Below are positions 56,715-64,000 of a stretch of 64,000 bases of DNA, piece after piece. Positions within the stretch are counted from its first letter, which is position 1. Each line of letters opens with the position of its first letter. The stretch is taken from positions 992,001 to 1,056,000 of the forward strand of contig NKIN01000001.1 in the NCBI GenBank assembly GCA_002255905.1. The letters run 5' to 3'. The notes below the pieces were generated by a model that was not told where the DNA came from, searched no databases, and worked only from the letters and a program-made list of their open reading frames with translations. Origin of the DNA: Burkholderiales bacterium PBB1. Lineage in GTDB: Bacteria > Pseudomonadota > Gammaproteobacteria > Burkholderiales > Burkholderiaceae_C. Both the position numbers and the translations under genes were made by a program.

Positions 56715-58138
56715 GCCTCTGGCTCGGCAGTGCCCTTGCTGACGCTGTCACCGTCGCCTGGTTTCAGCGTCCAGAACGACAGCGACGACGCGATCGTCAG
56801 CACGCCCAGCGTCAAGAAGGCGTGGTGCAGTGCATTGATCATGGCCACGCGGTCGGTCTGCGGCAACTCCCCTAAATACCAACCCGCCACCAGCGAGCCG
56901 CAGGCCAGACCGAAGCTCAGAGACAACTGCTGCATCGAGCTGGCGATGGTGCTGGCCATGCTGGAGTCGGGCGTGTCGATGTCAGCGTAGGCCATCGAGT
57001 TCATGCTGGAGAACTGCAGCGAGTTGAAGAACCCTTGCGCCAGGCCCAGGGCAACGATGACGGCCAGCGGCGTGGACTGATCGACCGTGGCGAACAGCAA
57101 GATGGTGATGCCGATCATCACCGTGTTGACCACCAGCACCAGCTTGTAGCCAAAGCGTCGCAGCACCGACTGTGACACCAGCTTCATCCCCATGGCTGCC
57201 AGCGCGGTGGGCATCATCAGCAAGCCGGATTGCCAGGCCGGCAGCCCCAGCCCCAGTTGATACAGCAGCGGCAGCAGGAACGGCAGCCCACCCACCCCCA
57301 GCCGTGTGACGAAGCCGCCGACCACCGACACGCGGAAGGTGCGGGTCTTGAACAGCCCGAGCTTCAGCAACGGATAGGCCGCGTCGCGGGCATGCCATAC
57401 GTAGCCTGCGAGCAGGCTGATCGACAGCAGGAAAAGCACCCCGAGCGAGGTGCCGTCGATGCGGTGCTCGCCAAAGATCTCCAACAACCACGACAGCAGC
57501 GCGGTGCCGCTGCCAAAAAGCACCAGGCCTGTCACATCCAGCGGTCGTGGCGAGTCGCCACGGTAATCAGGCATGTGGCGATGGATCATCCACAGTGCGA
57601 TCAGGCCCACGGGCAGGTTCACGAAAAAGATCACCCGCCACGACAGCGCATGCACGATCAGCCCGCCGACGGTGGGTCCGAGCAACGGACCGATCAGCGC
57701 GGGGATGATCACGAAATTCATCGCCGCCATCAGCTCCGACTTGGCGAAGGTGCGGATGATGGCCAGCCGGCCGACCGGCATCATCATCGCCGCACCGATG
57801 CCCTGCAGGATGCGCGCGGCGACCAGCATCGGCACGTTGACCGACAGTCCGCACAGCATGGAGGCAATGGTGAAGATGGTCACCGCGCTCATGAACACGC
57901 GCCGGGTGCCAAAGCGATCGGCCATCCAGCCACTGATCGGGATGCCGACGGCCAGGCTCAGGATGTAGCTCGCCACCACCGCCTTCAGGCTCAGTGGGGT
58001 GACCTGCAAGCTGGCCGCCATGGCGGGCACGGCGGTGTTGACGATGGTGGCGTCGAGCTGTTCCATGAACAGCGCTGTCGCGACGACCCAGGGCAGGTAC
58101 TTCTTGGTCGTCGGGTCGAGCAGGGGCGCAGCCGGCAT
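56705..58138 (-). CDS. MFS exporter, DHA2 (EmrB/QacA) family
   Basis: A 477-residue, 14-helix drug/proton antiporter. It has VATALFMEQLDATIVNTAVP, motif A-like GWMADRFGTRRVFM, LQGIGAAMMMPVGRL and IPALIGPLLGPTVGGLIVH (motif C). An EmrA-type adaptor gene is absent, so it may work alone. The C-terminal tail is charged and variable. Substrate unknown. Confidence 0.93.
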   Translation of the reverse strand: MPAAPLLDPTTKKYLPWVVATALFMEQLDATIVNTAVPAMAASLQVTPLSLKAVVASYILSLAVGIPISGWMADRFGTRRVFMSAVTIFTIASMLCGLSVNVPMLVAARILQGIGAAMMMPVGRLAIIRTFAKSELMAAMNFVIIPALIGPLLGPTVGGLIVHALSWRVIFFVNLPVGLIALWMIHRHMPDYRGDSPRPLDVTGLVLFGSGTALLSWLLEIFGEHRIDGTSLGVLFLLSISLLAGYVWHARDAAYPLLKLGLFKTRTFRVSVVGGFVTRLGVGGLPFLLPLLYQLGLGLPAWQSGLLMMPTALAAMGMKLVSQSVLRRFGYKLVLVVNTVMIGITILLFATVDQSTPLAVIVALGLAQGFFNSLQFSSMNSMAYADIDTPDSSMASTIASSMQQLSLSFGLACGSLVAGWYLGELPQTDRVAMINALHHAFLTLGVLTIASSLSFWTLKPGDGDSVSKGTAEPEAQR

Positions 58139-58173
58139 GCTGGATTCTTGACGAATTCCTCAGGGCAGGTGGT

Positions 58174-59601
58174 TCACTCGCTGGATGCGGCGCGCCATTC
58201 GCTCTTGCCGAAGCCATCTTCGCCGAGCAGCGTGTAGTAGATGCCGACGGTGCCCAGCGTCTGCGTGCGGTCGCCACCCGATTGATAGCTTGCGCTGCGG
58301 TGCGACCAGACGTATTTCAGCGCGATGGCATGCGGGCCGCTGATGCGCATCGTGAAGGCGCTCTCGACGCGCGTGATGTCGTCGCTGCCGGCCGAGCGGT
58401 TGGTCAGGCTGCCAAGGTAATAGCGCTGTCCCGACACCTCGGCCATGGCACGGCTGCCCATCAACATCCGCAGGTTCAGGCTGACCCGCGGTGCCAGGCC
58501 GTAGTGGTAGTCGCGGTCGTCGGTGACGATGCGGCGCAACGTGCTGGCGGCCGAGTACCCCACACCCAGCAACGCTGTGCCTTGCAGTGCGACATCCTTC
58601 GGCAGCGAGAACTGCCCGGTCGTGCCCAATGACAGCGCGGTGGTCGAGATGTTGAAGATCTGCGGCGACACGTAGTCGTAGCTGCCGTACAGGCCCCAAA
58701 TGCCGCGGTAGGTGTCGCCGATCTCATAGTCGGTGCCGAACAGCAGGCCGCGGGTGGCGATGTTGTCGACGCCGTTGGCACTGGTGGCCACGATGCGGAA
58801 GGCGAAGTAATCGAACGGGCGTCGGTAGGTGTAGCCCGACTTGCCCGGCAGGCCGTAATCCATCGCGAAATCGATCACCGCCTCGTTGCGTTTGAGCCGG
58901 GTGGAGTTGCCGACGTCGTCGTGGGTCACATGGCTGTAACCCAGTCGAAGCCGCGTGTCGTAAACCGGGTTGTGGTCGTTGAAGGCGCTGTCAAAGCGAG
59001 AGCCATACATCAGGCGGTTCAGGCCGACCGGTGGAGAGATCGCCGCTGCACCCCATTCGCGCCAGAACAGCGGCACCTTGTTGTTCCCATGCAGCAGCAG
59101 ATTGGCCATGCGGAACAGCGGTTCGCCGAGGAAGCTGCCGGCGATGCCGCTGGCAATCTGGTCGTTGTACGACGGCGGGGTTTTCTCCCCGGTGATCTCC
59201 CACCAGGCGCTGCCTGCAAAGGTCAGCGCCGAGGCTTCCCAGTAGCTCAGGCCCGTCGAGCGGCTTGCACCGTGGTACAGCGAGCCTTGATACGGGTGGG
59301 CGAACTGGTTGACGCCGAACGGGTCGTTGTCGGTGACCCAGCGGTGGGTCAGGTTGCGTCGAATCGAGCGCCCGCTGACGTCGTAGTCAGACGTGCCGCT
59401 GAAGGCCCGGTTGAAATTGCTCAGTGCGAAATCGAAGCCAATGATCTCCGCGATCGGAATGGCGTAGCTCTTGTCCGGCGGTGGAGGAGTAGGCAATGAC
59501 TCGGTTGGCTGGGCACTGGCGGCGTGCCATGTGAACAGCAGCAGGGCGAGTGACTGGACACGGCCACGGCGTGGCGTTCGGACGGAGAGCGTGCAGGGCA
59601 T
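58174..59601 (-). CDS. DUF3943 domain outer-membrane-type protein
   Basis: A 475-residue exported protein from ATG at 59601 with a signal peptide (QSLALLLFTWHAASA). The DUF3943 part includes FGVNQFAHPYQGSLYHGASR and SWWEITGEKTPPSYNDQIA. The C-terminal half alternates short beta strands and ends with VGIYYTLLGEDGFGKSEW followed by RAASSE, as expected for a barrel. Function unknown. It lies 35 bases before the MFS gene on the same strand. Confidence 0.87.
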   Translation of the reverse strand: MPCTLSVRTPRRGRVQSLALLLFTWHAASAQPTESLPTPPPPDKSYAIPIAEIIGFDFALSNFNRAFSGTSDYDVSGRSIRRNLTHRWVTDNDPFGVNQFAHPYQGSLYHGASRSTGLSYWEASALTFAGSAWWEITGEKTPPSYNDQIASGIAGSFLGEPLFRMANLLLHGNNKVPLFWREWGAAAISPPVGLNRLMYGSRFDSAFNDHNPVYDTRLRLGYSHVTHDDVGNSTRLKRNEAVIDFAMDYGLPGKSGYTYRRPFDYFAFRIVATSANGVDNIATRGLLFGTDYEIGDTYRGIWGLYGSYDYVSPQIFNISTTALSLGTTGQFSLPKDVALQGTALLGVGYSAASTLRRIVTDDRDYHYGLAPRVSLNLRMLMGSRAMAEVSGQRYYLGSLTNRSAGSDDITRVESAFTMRISGPHAIALKYVWSHRSASYQSGGDRTQTLGTVGIYYTLLGEDGFGKSEWRAASSE

Positions 59602-59693
59602 GCCGGCATCTTCTGTGCCGAGTGCCCCCCGGTCCATCGGAGAGGCAGTGCGGCGCGTGTCGGACAGTGCCCACACGCCGCACGCTGCGCCTG

Positions 59694-60920
59694 CTACTTC
59701 TTGTTGCGTCGATCTGCCAGGCTCTTCTGGATGGCGACGATCTGCGCCGTCGCGCTTTGCACCTGGTGCGCAAGCACGCGCATCTCGTCGGCCACCACGG
59801 CAAAGCCACGGCCGGCGGTGCCTGCGCGGGCGGCCTCGACCGAGGCATTCAGTGCCAGCAGGTTGGTCTGGTGAGCCACCTTCTGAATCGATCCGACGAT
59901 GTCGCCGATCGTCTTCAGGCTGTTGTCCATGAAGATGTTGTTTTCGATCTGGGCGCGCTGGTTCTCTTCTTCGTGCTTCTGCAACGAGATGTCCGCCAGC
60001 GCACCGACGACCCTCAGCGGCGTGCCATCGGGCGCCCGCTTGGTCTGACCGCGGGCACGGAACCAGCGGAACGTTCCGTCCTTGCAGCGCAGCCGGTACT
60101 CGACGTCATAGGGGGTGCGGCCAGTCCGGTCGGTGAGGTGCGCGGTGAATGCGCCCACGACGCGGTCCAGGTCGTCCGGGTGGAGCTTCGACGCCCAGCT
60201 CTCCAGCACATCGGGGAATTCAGCTTCGGTTTCATAGCCCACCAGGCGGCGAAATTGCTGCGACCACCAGAAAGCGTTCTTCGGATTGACCGGATCGCCG
60301 GCCACGACCTCCATGTCCCACAAGCCTTCCTGCAGCATCTCGCGGCCGAGGTCGAAGCGGACCATCATCGTGTTCAGCAGCTGATCGTCCTGAACCGCTG
60401 CCGTGATGTCTGTCAGCGAGCCGGCCACGCGCAGCGGCGAGCCGTCGGCAGCGCGGATCGTTTCGCCACGGGCGCGAAACCAACGGTAGCTGCGGTCGCG
60501 CATCGCCAGGCGGTACTTCACGTCATAGGGCGTGCGACCGGTGCGGTCTGCCAGGTGCTTGCCGAACGCTGCGAGGGTGCGTTCCTTGTCGTCCGGATGC
60601 AGCCGGTTCGACCAGCTCGACAGAATGTTCGGAAAGTCCTTTTCGTTGGTGAAACCCAGCATCCGGCGGAACTGATCCGACCACCAGAACGGGTTGTCGG
60701 GGTTCGAAGGATCGTCTGGGTTGATCTCCATGTCCCACAGGCCATCGGAGGTGGCCAGGCGGACCAGGTCGAAGCGTGTCTGCAGGGAATCGATCTGCTC
60801 GCTCAGATCGGAGACCTGCTGCGCGAGCTCCATCTCGCGGGCCCGTGCCTCATTGAGCTGGCCCAGGGTCTGATCTTGCTGGTTGGAAGTGCCGAAGATT
60901 CGCTTCAGGACAGCGCTCAT
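59694..60920 (-). CDS. Soluble PAS-PAS-MCP signalling protein (BdlA-like layout)
   Basis: A 408-residue protein from ATG at 60920. A coiled coil covers about 18-50, then two closely similar PAS units (about 50-180 and 185-310), both with GLWDME, FWW, RLHPDD/KLHPDD and [22 protein letters not shown]. The C-terminal MCP tip [19 protein letters not shown] with [15 protein letters not shown] is present, but the arms are very short. There is no membrane helix, HAMP or methylation helix. The layout and size resemble BdlA, the biofilm dispersal protein. It probably joins chemoreceptor arrays as a soluble redox or energy sensor. Confidence 0.9.
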   Translation of the reverse strand: MSAVLKRIFGTSNQQDQTLGQLNEARAREMELAQQVSDLSEQIDSLQTRFDLVRLATSDGLWDMEINPDDPSNPDNPFWWSDQFRRMLGFTNEKDFPNILSSWSNRLHPDDKERTLAAFGKHLADRTGRTPYDVKYRLAMRDRSYRWFRARGETIRAADGSPLRVAGSLTDITAAVQDDQLLNTMMVRFDLGREMLQEGLWDMEVVAGDPVNPKNAFWWSQQFRRLVGYETEAEFPDVLESWASKLHPDDLDRVVGAFTAHLTDRTGRTPYDVEYRLRCKDGTFRWFRARGQTKRAPDGTPLRVVGALADISLQKHEEENQRAQIENNIFMDNSLKTIGDIVGSIQKVAHQTNLLALNASVEAARAGTAGRGFAVVADEMRVLAHQVQSATAQIVAIQKSLADRRNKK

Positions 60921-61175
60921 GCTTTTGTCTCCATCAATGGACTGGACGGGCAAGGAAATGCCCAGTGGCAACCAACTTGCACAACAAACCCGAGTTTTCG
61001 CCGCGGCCTGTGTGGATGGGTGGTCTTCGGCAGCGTGTGTGACCGACTTGAGGCCGGCGAACCCTCGATGAAAAAAGGGGTTTACTGATCTTTTCGCCGC
61101 CGTTGCGATGTGCGACAGTGCGCAGGGGGGGCATCACCCGGGCATTACAGAACCACCGCGTCGAGGAGTATCAGG

Positions 61176-61625
61176 ATGATCAAGGTCAGGGATCTGCTCA
61201 AAAAGAAGCAGCAAAAAGTGGTCTTTTCGGTGGCATCGACCGACTCGGTCCAGACCATTCTTGAAATGATGCTGGCCAACACCATCCGTTCGGTGGTGGT
61301 GCTCGAGCAAGAGCGCTTGATCGGCATCGTGTCCGAGCGCGATTGCGCGCTCAAGGTCTTGTTCCGCAACCGCAAGGCCTCGGAAACCACCGCAGCAGAG
61401 ATCATGACGCGCGACGTCTTCACCGTCACCGGTGAAGAAACCATCGACGCCTGCATGCTGATGATGTCGTCGAAGAACATCCGGCACCTGCCGGTGTGTA
61501 ACAACGGCAAGGTGGTGGGCATGGTGTCGGTCGGCGATGTCGTCAAGGAAGTGATCTGCCACCAGACCGAGTTGATCACCTACCTCGAGGGTTACATCCG
61601 CGGCAACAGCGTCAACGCCTACTGA
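61176..61625 (+). CDS. CBS-domain pair protein
   Basis: A 149-residue protein from ATG at 61176 with GAGGAG upstream. Two CBS motifs are seen: IRSVVVLEQERLIGIVSERD and IRHLPVCNNGKVVGMVSVGD. Stand-alone CBS pairs bind adenosyl nucleotides and sense energy state. It is divergent from the PAS-PAS-MCP gene, 255 bases away. Confidence 0.93.
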   Translation: MIKVRDLLKKKQQKVVFSVASTDSVQTILEMMLANTIRSVVVLEQERLIGIVSERDCALKVLFRNRKASETTAAEIMTRDVFTVTGEETIDACMLMMSSKNIRHLPVCNNGKVVGMVSVGDVVKEVICHQTELITYLEGYIRGNSVNAY

Positions 61626-61656
61626 GCACGCCGCTCGAGAACATCCGGCGGCGTGC
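61626..61656. terminator. GC-rich stem-loop between convergent genes
   Basis: GCACGCCGC at 61626-61634 pairs exactly with GCGGCGTGC at 61648-61656, directly after the CBS stop; GTGCG/CGCAC follows at 61653-61664. There is no T-run, so termination would not be of the classic kind. Confidence 0.4.
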
Positions 61657-61674
61657 GGTCGCACGCATGGGGCG

Positions 61675-62490
61675 TCAGCAGCCCAGCTTGATGGCCTGCA
61701 CTGGCCGACCGGTGTCGGCGTCGAACAGCACCAGATTGATCTGCCGGGGGCGGCTGCCCTCGGGTGCGGGCAGGGCGGCGAGGGTGAGGGTCTTCGTGCT
61801 GTCCGCTGCGGCAACCCACGGTGCCACCGGTCGGTACTCGCGCACCACGAAATCATGGGTGAGGAAGGCGCCGCTGTTTTCGCCGCGCTTCACGTCTGAC
61901 ACCAGCGCGTTCTCCGTCACCGCCCAGTAAGCACCGATTCGAATCGACAACCCACCCACGGCCTGCACCACGGCTGTGTATCGATCACCCTCGCGGCTGA
62001 GCTGCACCTGCACGGGTGCCATCGTCTGCGGCGCAGGGATCGGCGACCTCAGACTGCGCCAACCGGGCGTGTCCACCCCATTGACCGCCACCTGTGGCGT
62101 GTAACTGAAGCGCGCGCCGTTGACCACCTGCTGCTGGGCCTGTCTCAGGCTGAACACCGGGCTGCCGTAGGGATCCTTCCAGCCCAGGTGATCCCAGTAA
62201 TCGACATGAAAAGCCAGCGCGACCACATCGGGCTGCGCATTCAGCCTGGACAGCCAGCGATCGGCCGGTGGGCACGAGCTGCAGCCCTCAGACGTGTAGA
62301 GCTCGACGATCGGCGGTGTCGTGGCACCGCTGCGAGCGCTACAGCGGCCGCTGCCGTCTGCGGCGTGCGCCGATGCCATCAGGCCGCACAGGCCCAGCGC
62401 GGCAACCTTCAGGCAGCCAGACCGGGCACCCGGACTGCGTTGCCCATTGAGGTTGATGGGGGGAGAGCCGTGCGAGGTGTCGGTGGACAT
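61675..62490 (-). CDS. DUF1223 thioredoxin-like exported protein
   Basis: A 271-residue protein from ATG at 62490 (ATG at 62499 is also possible). A late hydrophobic stretch (VAALGLCGLMASAHA) is a probable signal peptide. The DUF1223 core is VELYTSEGCSSCPPADRWL, with a CSSC pair like a redox site, then ALAFHVDYWDHLGWKDPYGS and YTPQVAVNGVD. The family is uncharacterised; the CxxC suggests thiol chemistry in the periplasm. Confidence 0.9.
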   Translation of the reverse strand: MSTDTSHGSPPINLNGQRSPGARSGCLKVAALGLCGLMASAHAADGSGRCSARSGATTPPIVELYTSEGCSSCPPADRWLSRLNAQPDVVALAFHVDYWDHLGWKDPYGSPVFSLRQAQQQVVNGARFSYTPQVAVNGVDTPGWRSLRSPIPAPQTMAPVQVQLSREGDRYTAVVQAVGGLSIRIGAYWAVTENALVSDVKRGENSGAFLTHDFVVREYRPVAPWVAAADSTKTLTLAALPAPEGSRPRQINLVLFDADTGRPVQAIKLGC

Positions 62491-62620
62491 GCTGAACATG
62501 CATTTCCTTGTTGCGAACAGAATGCCGACGAGTCGCGCCAACACACCAGACCTTACAGGGCGACGTTGATGCCGTCAGCGCCTGCTCTATGCTCGCTGCC
62601 CCTCAGATCCTGTTCACCAC

Positions 62621-63943
62621 ATGCCCGCGTCCGATACCCGTTCGACCCCCGCTCGACATGTGGCCGTCGTTGGCGGTGGCCCCGCCGGGTTGATGGCGGC
62701 AGAGGTGCTGGCTGGTGCTGGGGCGGAGGTCGATCTGTACGACGCCATGCCGTCGGTCGGTCGCAAGTTCCTGCTGGCCGGCAAGGGCGGGCTGAACCTG
62801 ACCCACTCAGAGGCGTTCAGCGCTTTCTGCAGCCGCTTTGGCGAACGCCGCACGCCGATCGCCCCGATGCTCGAGCGCTTTGGTGCTGCCGACTTGCGCG
62901 CCTGGGCGCAGGGTCTGGGCGTTGCCACTTTCATCGGCAGCTCGGGCCGAGTATTTCCCGTCAATCTGAAGGCGGCGCCGCTGCTGCGGGCCTGGCTGCA
63001 CCGTTTGCGTGGGCAAGGGGTGCGTCTGCACATGCGACACCGATGGCGCGGCTGGACCGGTGGTGATGCCACCACGTTGGCGTTCGAGACCCCGCAGGGG
63101 GCATGGACGGTGCACGCCGATGCCGTGGTTCTCGCGCTGGGCGGTGCGAGTTGGGCCAGGCTTGGTTCAGACGGCGCCTGGGTGCCGTGGCTGCAGTCGC
63201 GCGGAGTCGATCTGGCGCCGCTGCGGCCGTCGAACTGCGGTTTCGATGCGGCCCATGTCGATGTGCAGGGGCACCTCCAGCCTGGTTGGAGCGAGCACTT
63301 TCGAAGCCGTCACGCTGGCGCACCGCTGAAGAACGTGGCCTTGGCGTGCACTGGTACCGATGGCCGCCGCTTCGCCCAGCCCGGCGAGTTCGTCATCACC
63401 GATGGCGGCGTCGAAGGCAGCCTGGTCTATGCGGCATCGGCGGTGCTGCGTGACGCGATCGAGGCGAACGGCCAGGCGATCGCCCAGCTCGACCTGTTGC
63501 CGGGCCGCAGCGCCGAGTGGGTGGCTCGCGAGGTGGCACGGCCACGGGGTGCCCGTTCGCTGTCCACGCACCTGAAGAGCCGGTTGGGCCTGGACGGCGT
63601 GAAGGCGGCGCTGCTGTATGAATTGCTGCCGCGCGAGGTGGTCGCTGATCCTCAGCGGATGGCCGCGGTCATCAAGGCCTTGCCGTTGATCTTGCTCGCT
63701 GCCCGCCCGCTCGACGAAGCCATCAGCACCGCCGGCGGTGTGCGCTTCGAGGCACTGGATGCGCAGGGCATGCTGCGCGCCGCGCCCGGCGTGTTCTGTG
63801 CCGGCGAGATGCTCGACTGGGAAGCGCCTACCGGCGGCTATCTGCTGACCGCCTGCTGCGCCACCGGCGTCTGGGCAGGCGAGGGCGCGCTGAGGTATCT
63901 CGGACTTCGCCCCGTGTCAAACTCCGCCGCCCCGGGGCGCTGA
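62621..63943 (+). CDS. HI0933/TIGR03862-type FAD-dependent oxidoreductase
   Basis: A 440-residue flavoprotein. The dinucleotide fold starts VAVVGGGPAGLMAAEVLAGA, then GRKFLLAGKGGLNLTHSE, FPVNLKAAPLLRAWLHRL and ALGGASWARLGSDG. The C-terminus has FCAGEMLDWEAPTGGYLL, which binds FAD. The substrate of the family is unknown. It is divergent from the DUF1223 gene. Confidence 0.93.
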   Translation: MPASDTRSTPARHVAVVGGGPAGLMAAEVLAGAGAEVDLYDAMPSVGRKFLLAGKGGLNLTHSEAFSAFCSRFGERRTPIAPMLERFGAADLRAWAQGLGVATFIGSSGRVFPVNLKAAPLLRAWLHRLRGQGVRLHMRHRWRGWTGGDATTLAFETPQGAWTVHADAVVLALGGASWARLGSDGAWVPWLQSRGVDLAPLRPSNCGFDAAHVDVQGHLQPGWSEHFRSRHAGAPLKNVALACTGTDGRRFAQPGEFVITDGGVEGSLVYAASAVLRDAIEANGQAIAQLDLLPGRSAEWVAREVARPRGARSLSTHLKSRLGLDGVKAALLYELLPREVVADPQRMAAVIKALPLILLAARPLDEAISTAGGVRFEALDAQGMLRAAPGVFCAGEMLDWEAPTGGYLLTACCATGVWAGEGALRYLGLRPVSNSAAPGR

Positions 63944-64000
63944 GCGTTCTCCCGCGGCGCATTCTCTACTCATGTTTCCTGCCCGATCGGGCCTACTCCC
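63944..64000. other. Window end, no gene assigned
   Basis: The last 57 bases hold an ATG at 63973 that could open another gene, but too little sequence remains to say. GCCCGATCGGGC at 63983-63994 is a short palindrome. Confidence 0.3.

Overview
The window looks like a chromosomal segment of a high-GC betaproteobacterium of the order Burkholderiales, probably from the Leptothrix/Rubrivivax/Ideonella side of the order. The reasons are the strong G/C third-position bias, the glnA-ntrBC block, the selO-msrB-yciB-bolA-ppiC string, an AlkK-type acyl-CoA ligase, and TAGAAT-type -10 boxes close to start codons. Placement is by protein family and style only. No rRNA, CRISPR array, prophage or insertion sequence was found; there is one tRNA gene.

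Layout. 1-10.85 kb is a signalling block: a giant multi-PAS histidine kinase next to an ANTAR (RNA-binding) response regulator, a second membrane histidine kinase on the opposite strand, an HPt protein, a REC-PAS-GGDEF-EAL protein and a second diguanylate cyclase. 11.3-14.8 kb is a livHMGF branched-chain amino-acid/amide ABC operon without a binding protein. 14.8-16.3 kb is a small accessory patch: an RHH/PIN toxin-antitoxin pair and an AT-richer membrane protein of unknown function, bordered by short repeats. 16.3-24.3 kb is housekeeping: ferredoxin-type reductase, SDR protein, rhomboid protease, tRNA-Leu(CAA), cysM, a TusA-like protein, galU and valS.

24.4-32.5 kb holds uvrD, an intergenic palindromic element, the divergent tesA/ybbA-like pair, and the leftward selO-msrB-yciB-bolA-ppiC run. 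32.6-41.1 kb holds an acyl-CoA ligase, an M3 peptidase, a thioesterase, AIM24-like and EI24-like proteins and a MoaB/CinA-like protein. 41.1-46.2 kb is the nitrogen-control block: a sigma54/NtrC-type promoter, glnA with a clear terminator, a DUF4124-like exported protein, ntrB and ntrC. 46.2-52.4 kb holds exonuclease III, a YihY/BrkB protein, an MCE-type lipid ABC transporter (permease, ATPase, MlaD-like, PqiC-like lipoprotein) and a SYLF protein.

52.6-64 kb is a mosaic of single genes: DUF1275 protein, cytochrome c, YiiD-type thioesterase, cupin, yebC, DUF3297, a 14-TM MFS exporter, a DUF3943 protein, a soluble PAS-PAS-MCP protein with BdlA-like layout, a CBS pair protein, a DUF1223 protein and a HI0933-type flavoprotein.

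The themes that tie genes together are phosphorelay/c-di-GMP signalling at the left end, nitrogen assimilation in the middle and envelope lipid transport on the right. The less ordinary signals are the kinase-ANTAR pair, a 19-residue insertion separating the I-site from GGDEF, the ~200-bp palindromic element after uvrD, two probable near-leaderless promoters, and a possible AUC start in the mlaD-like gene.
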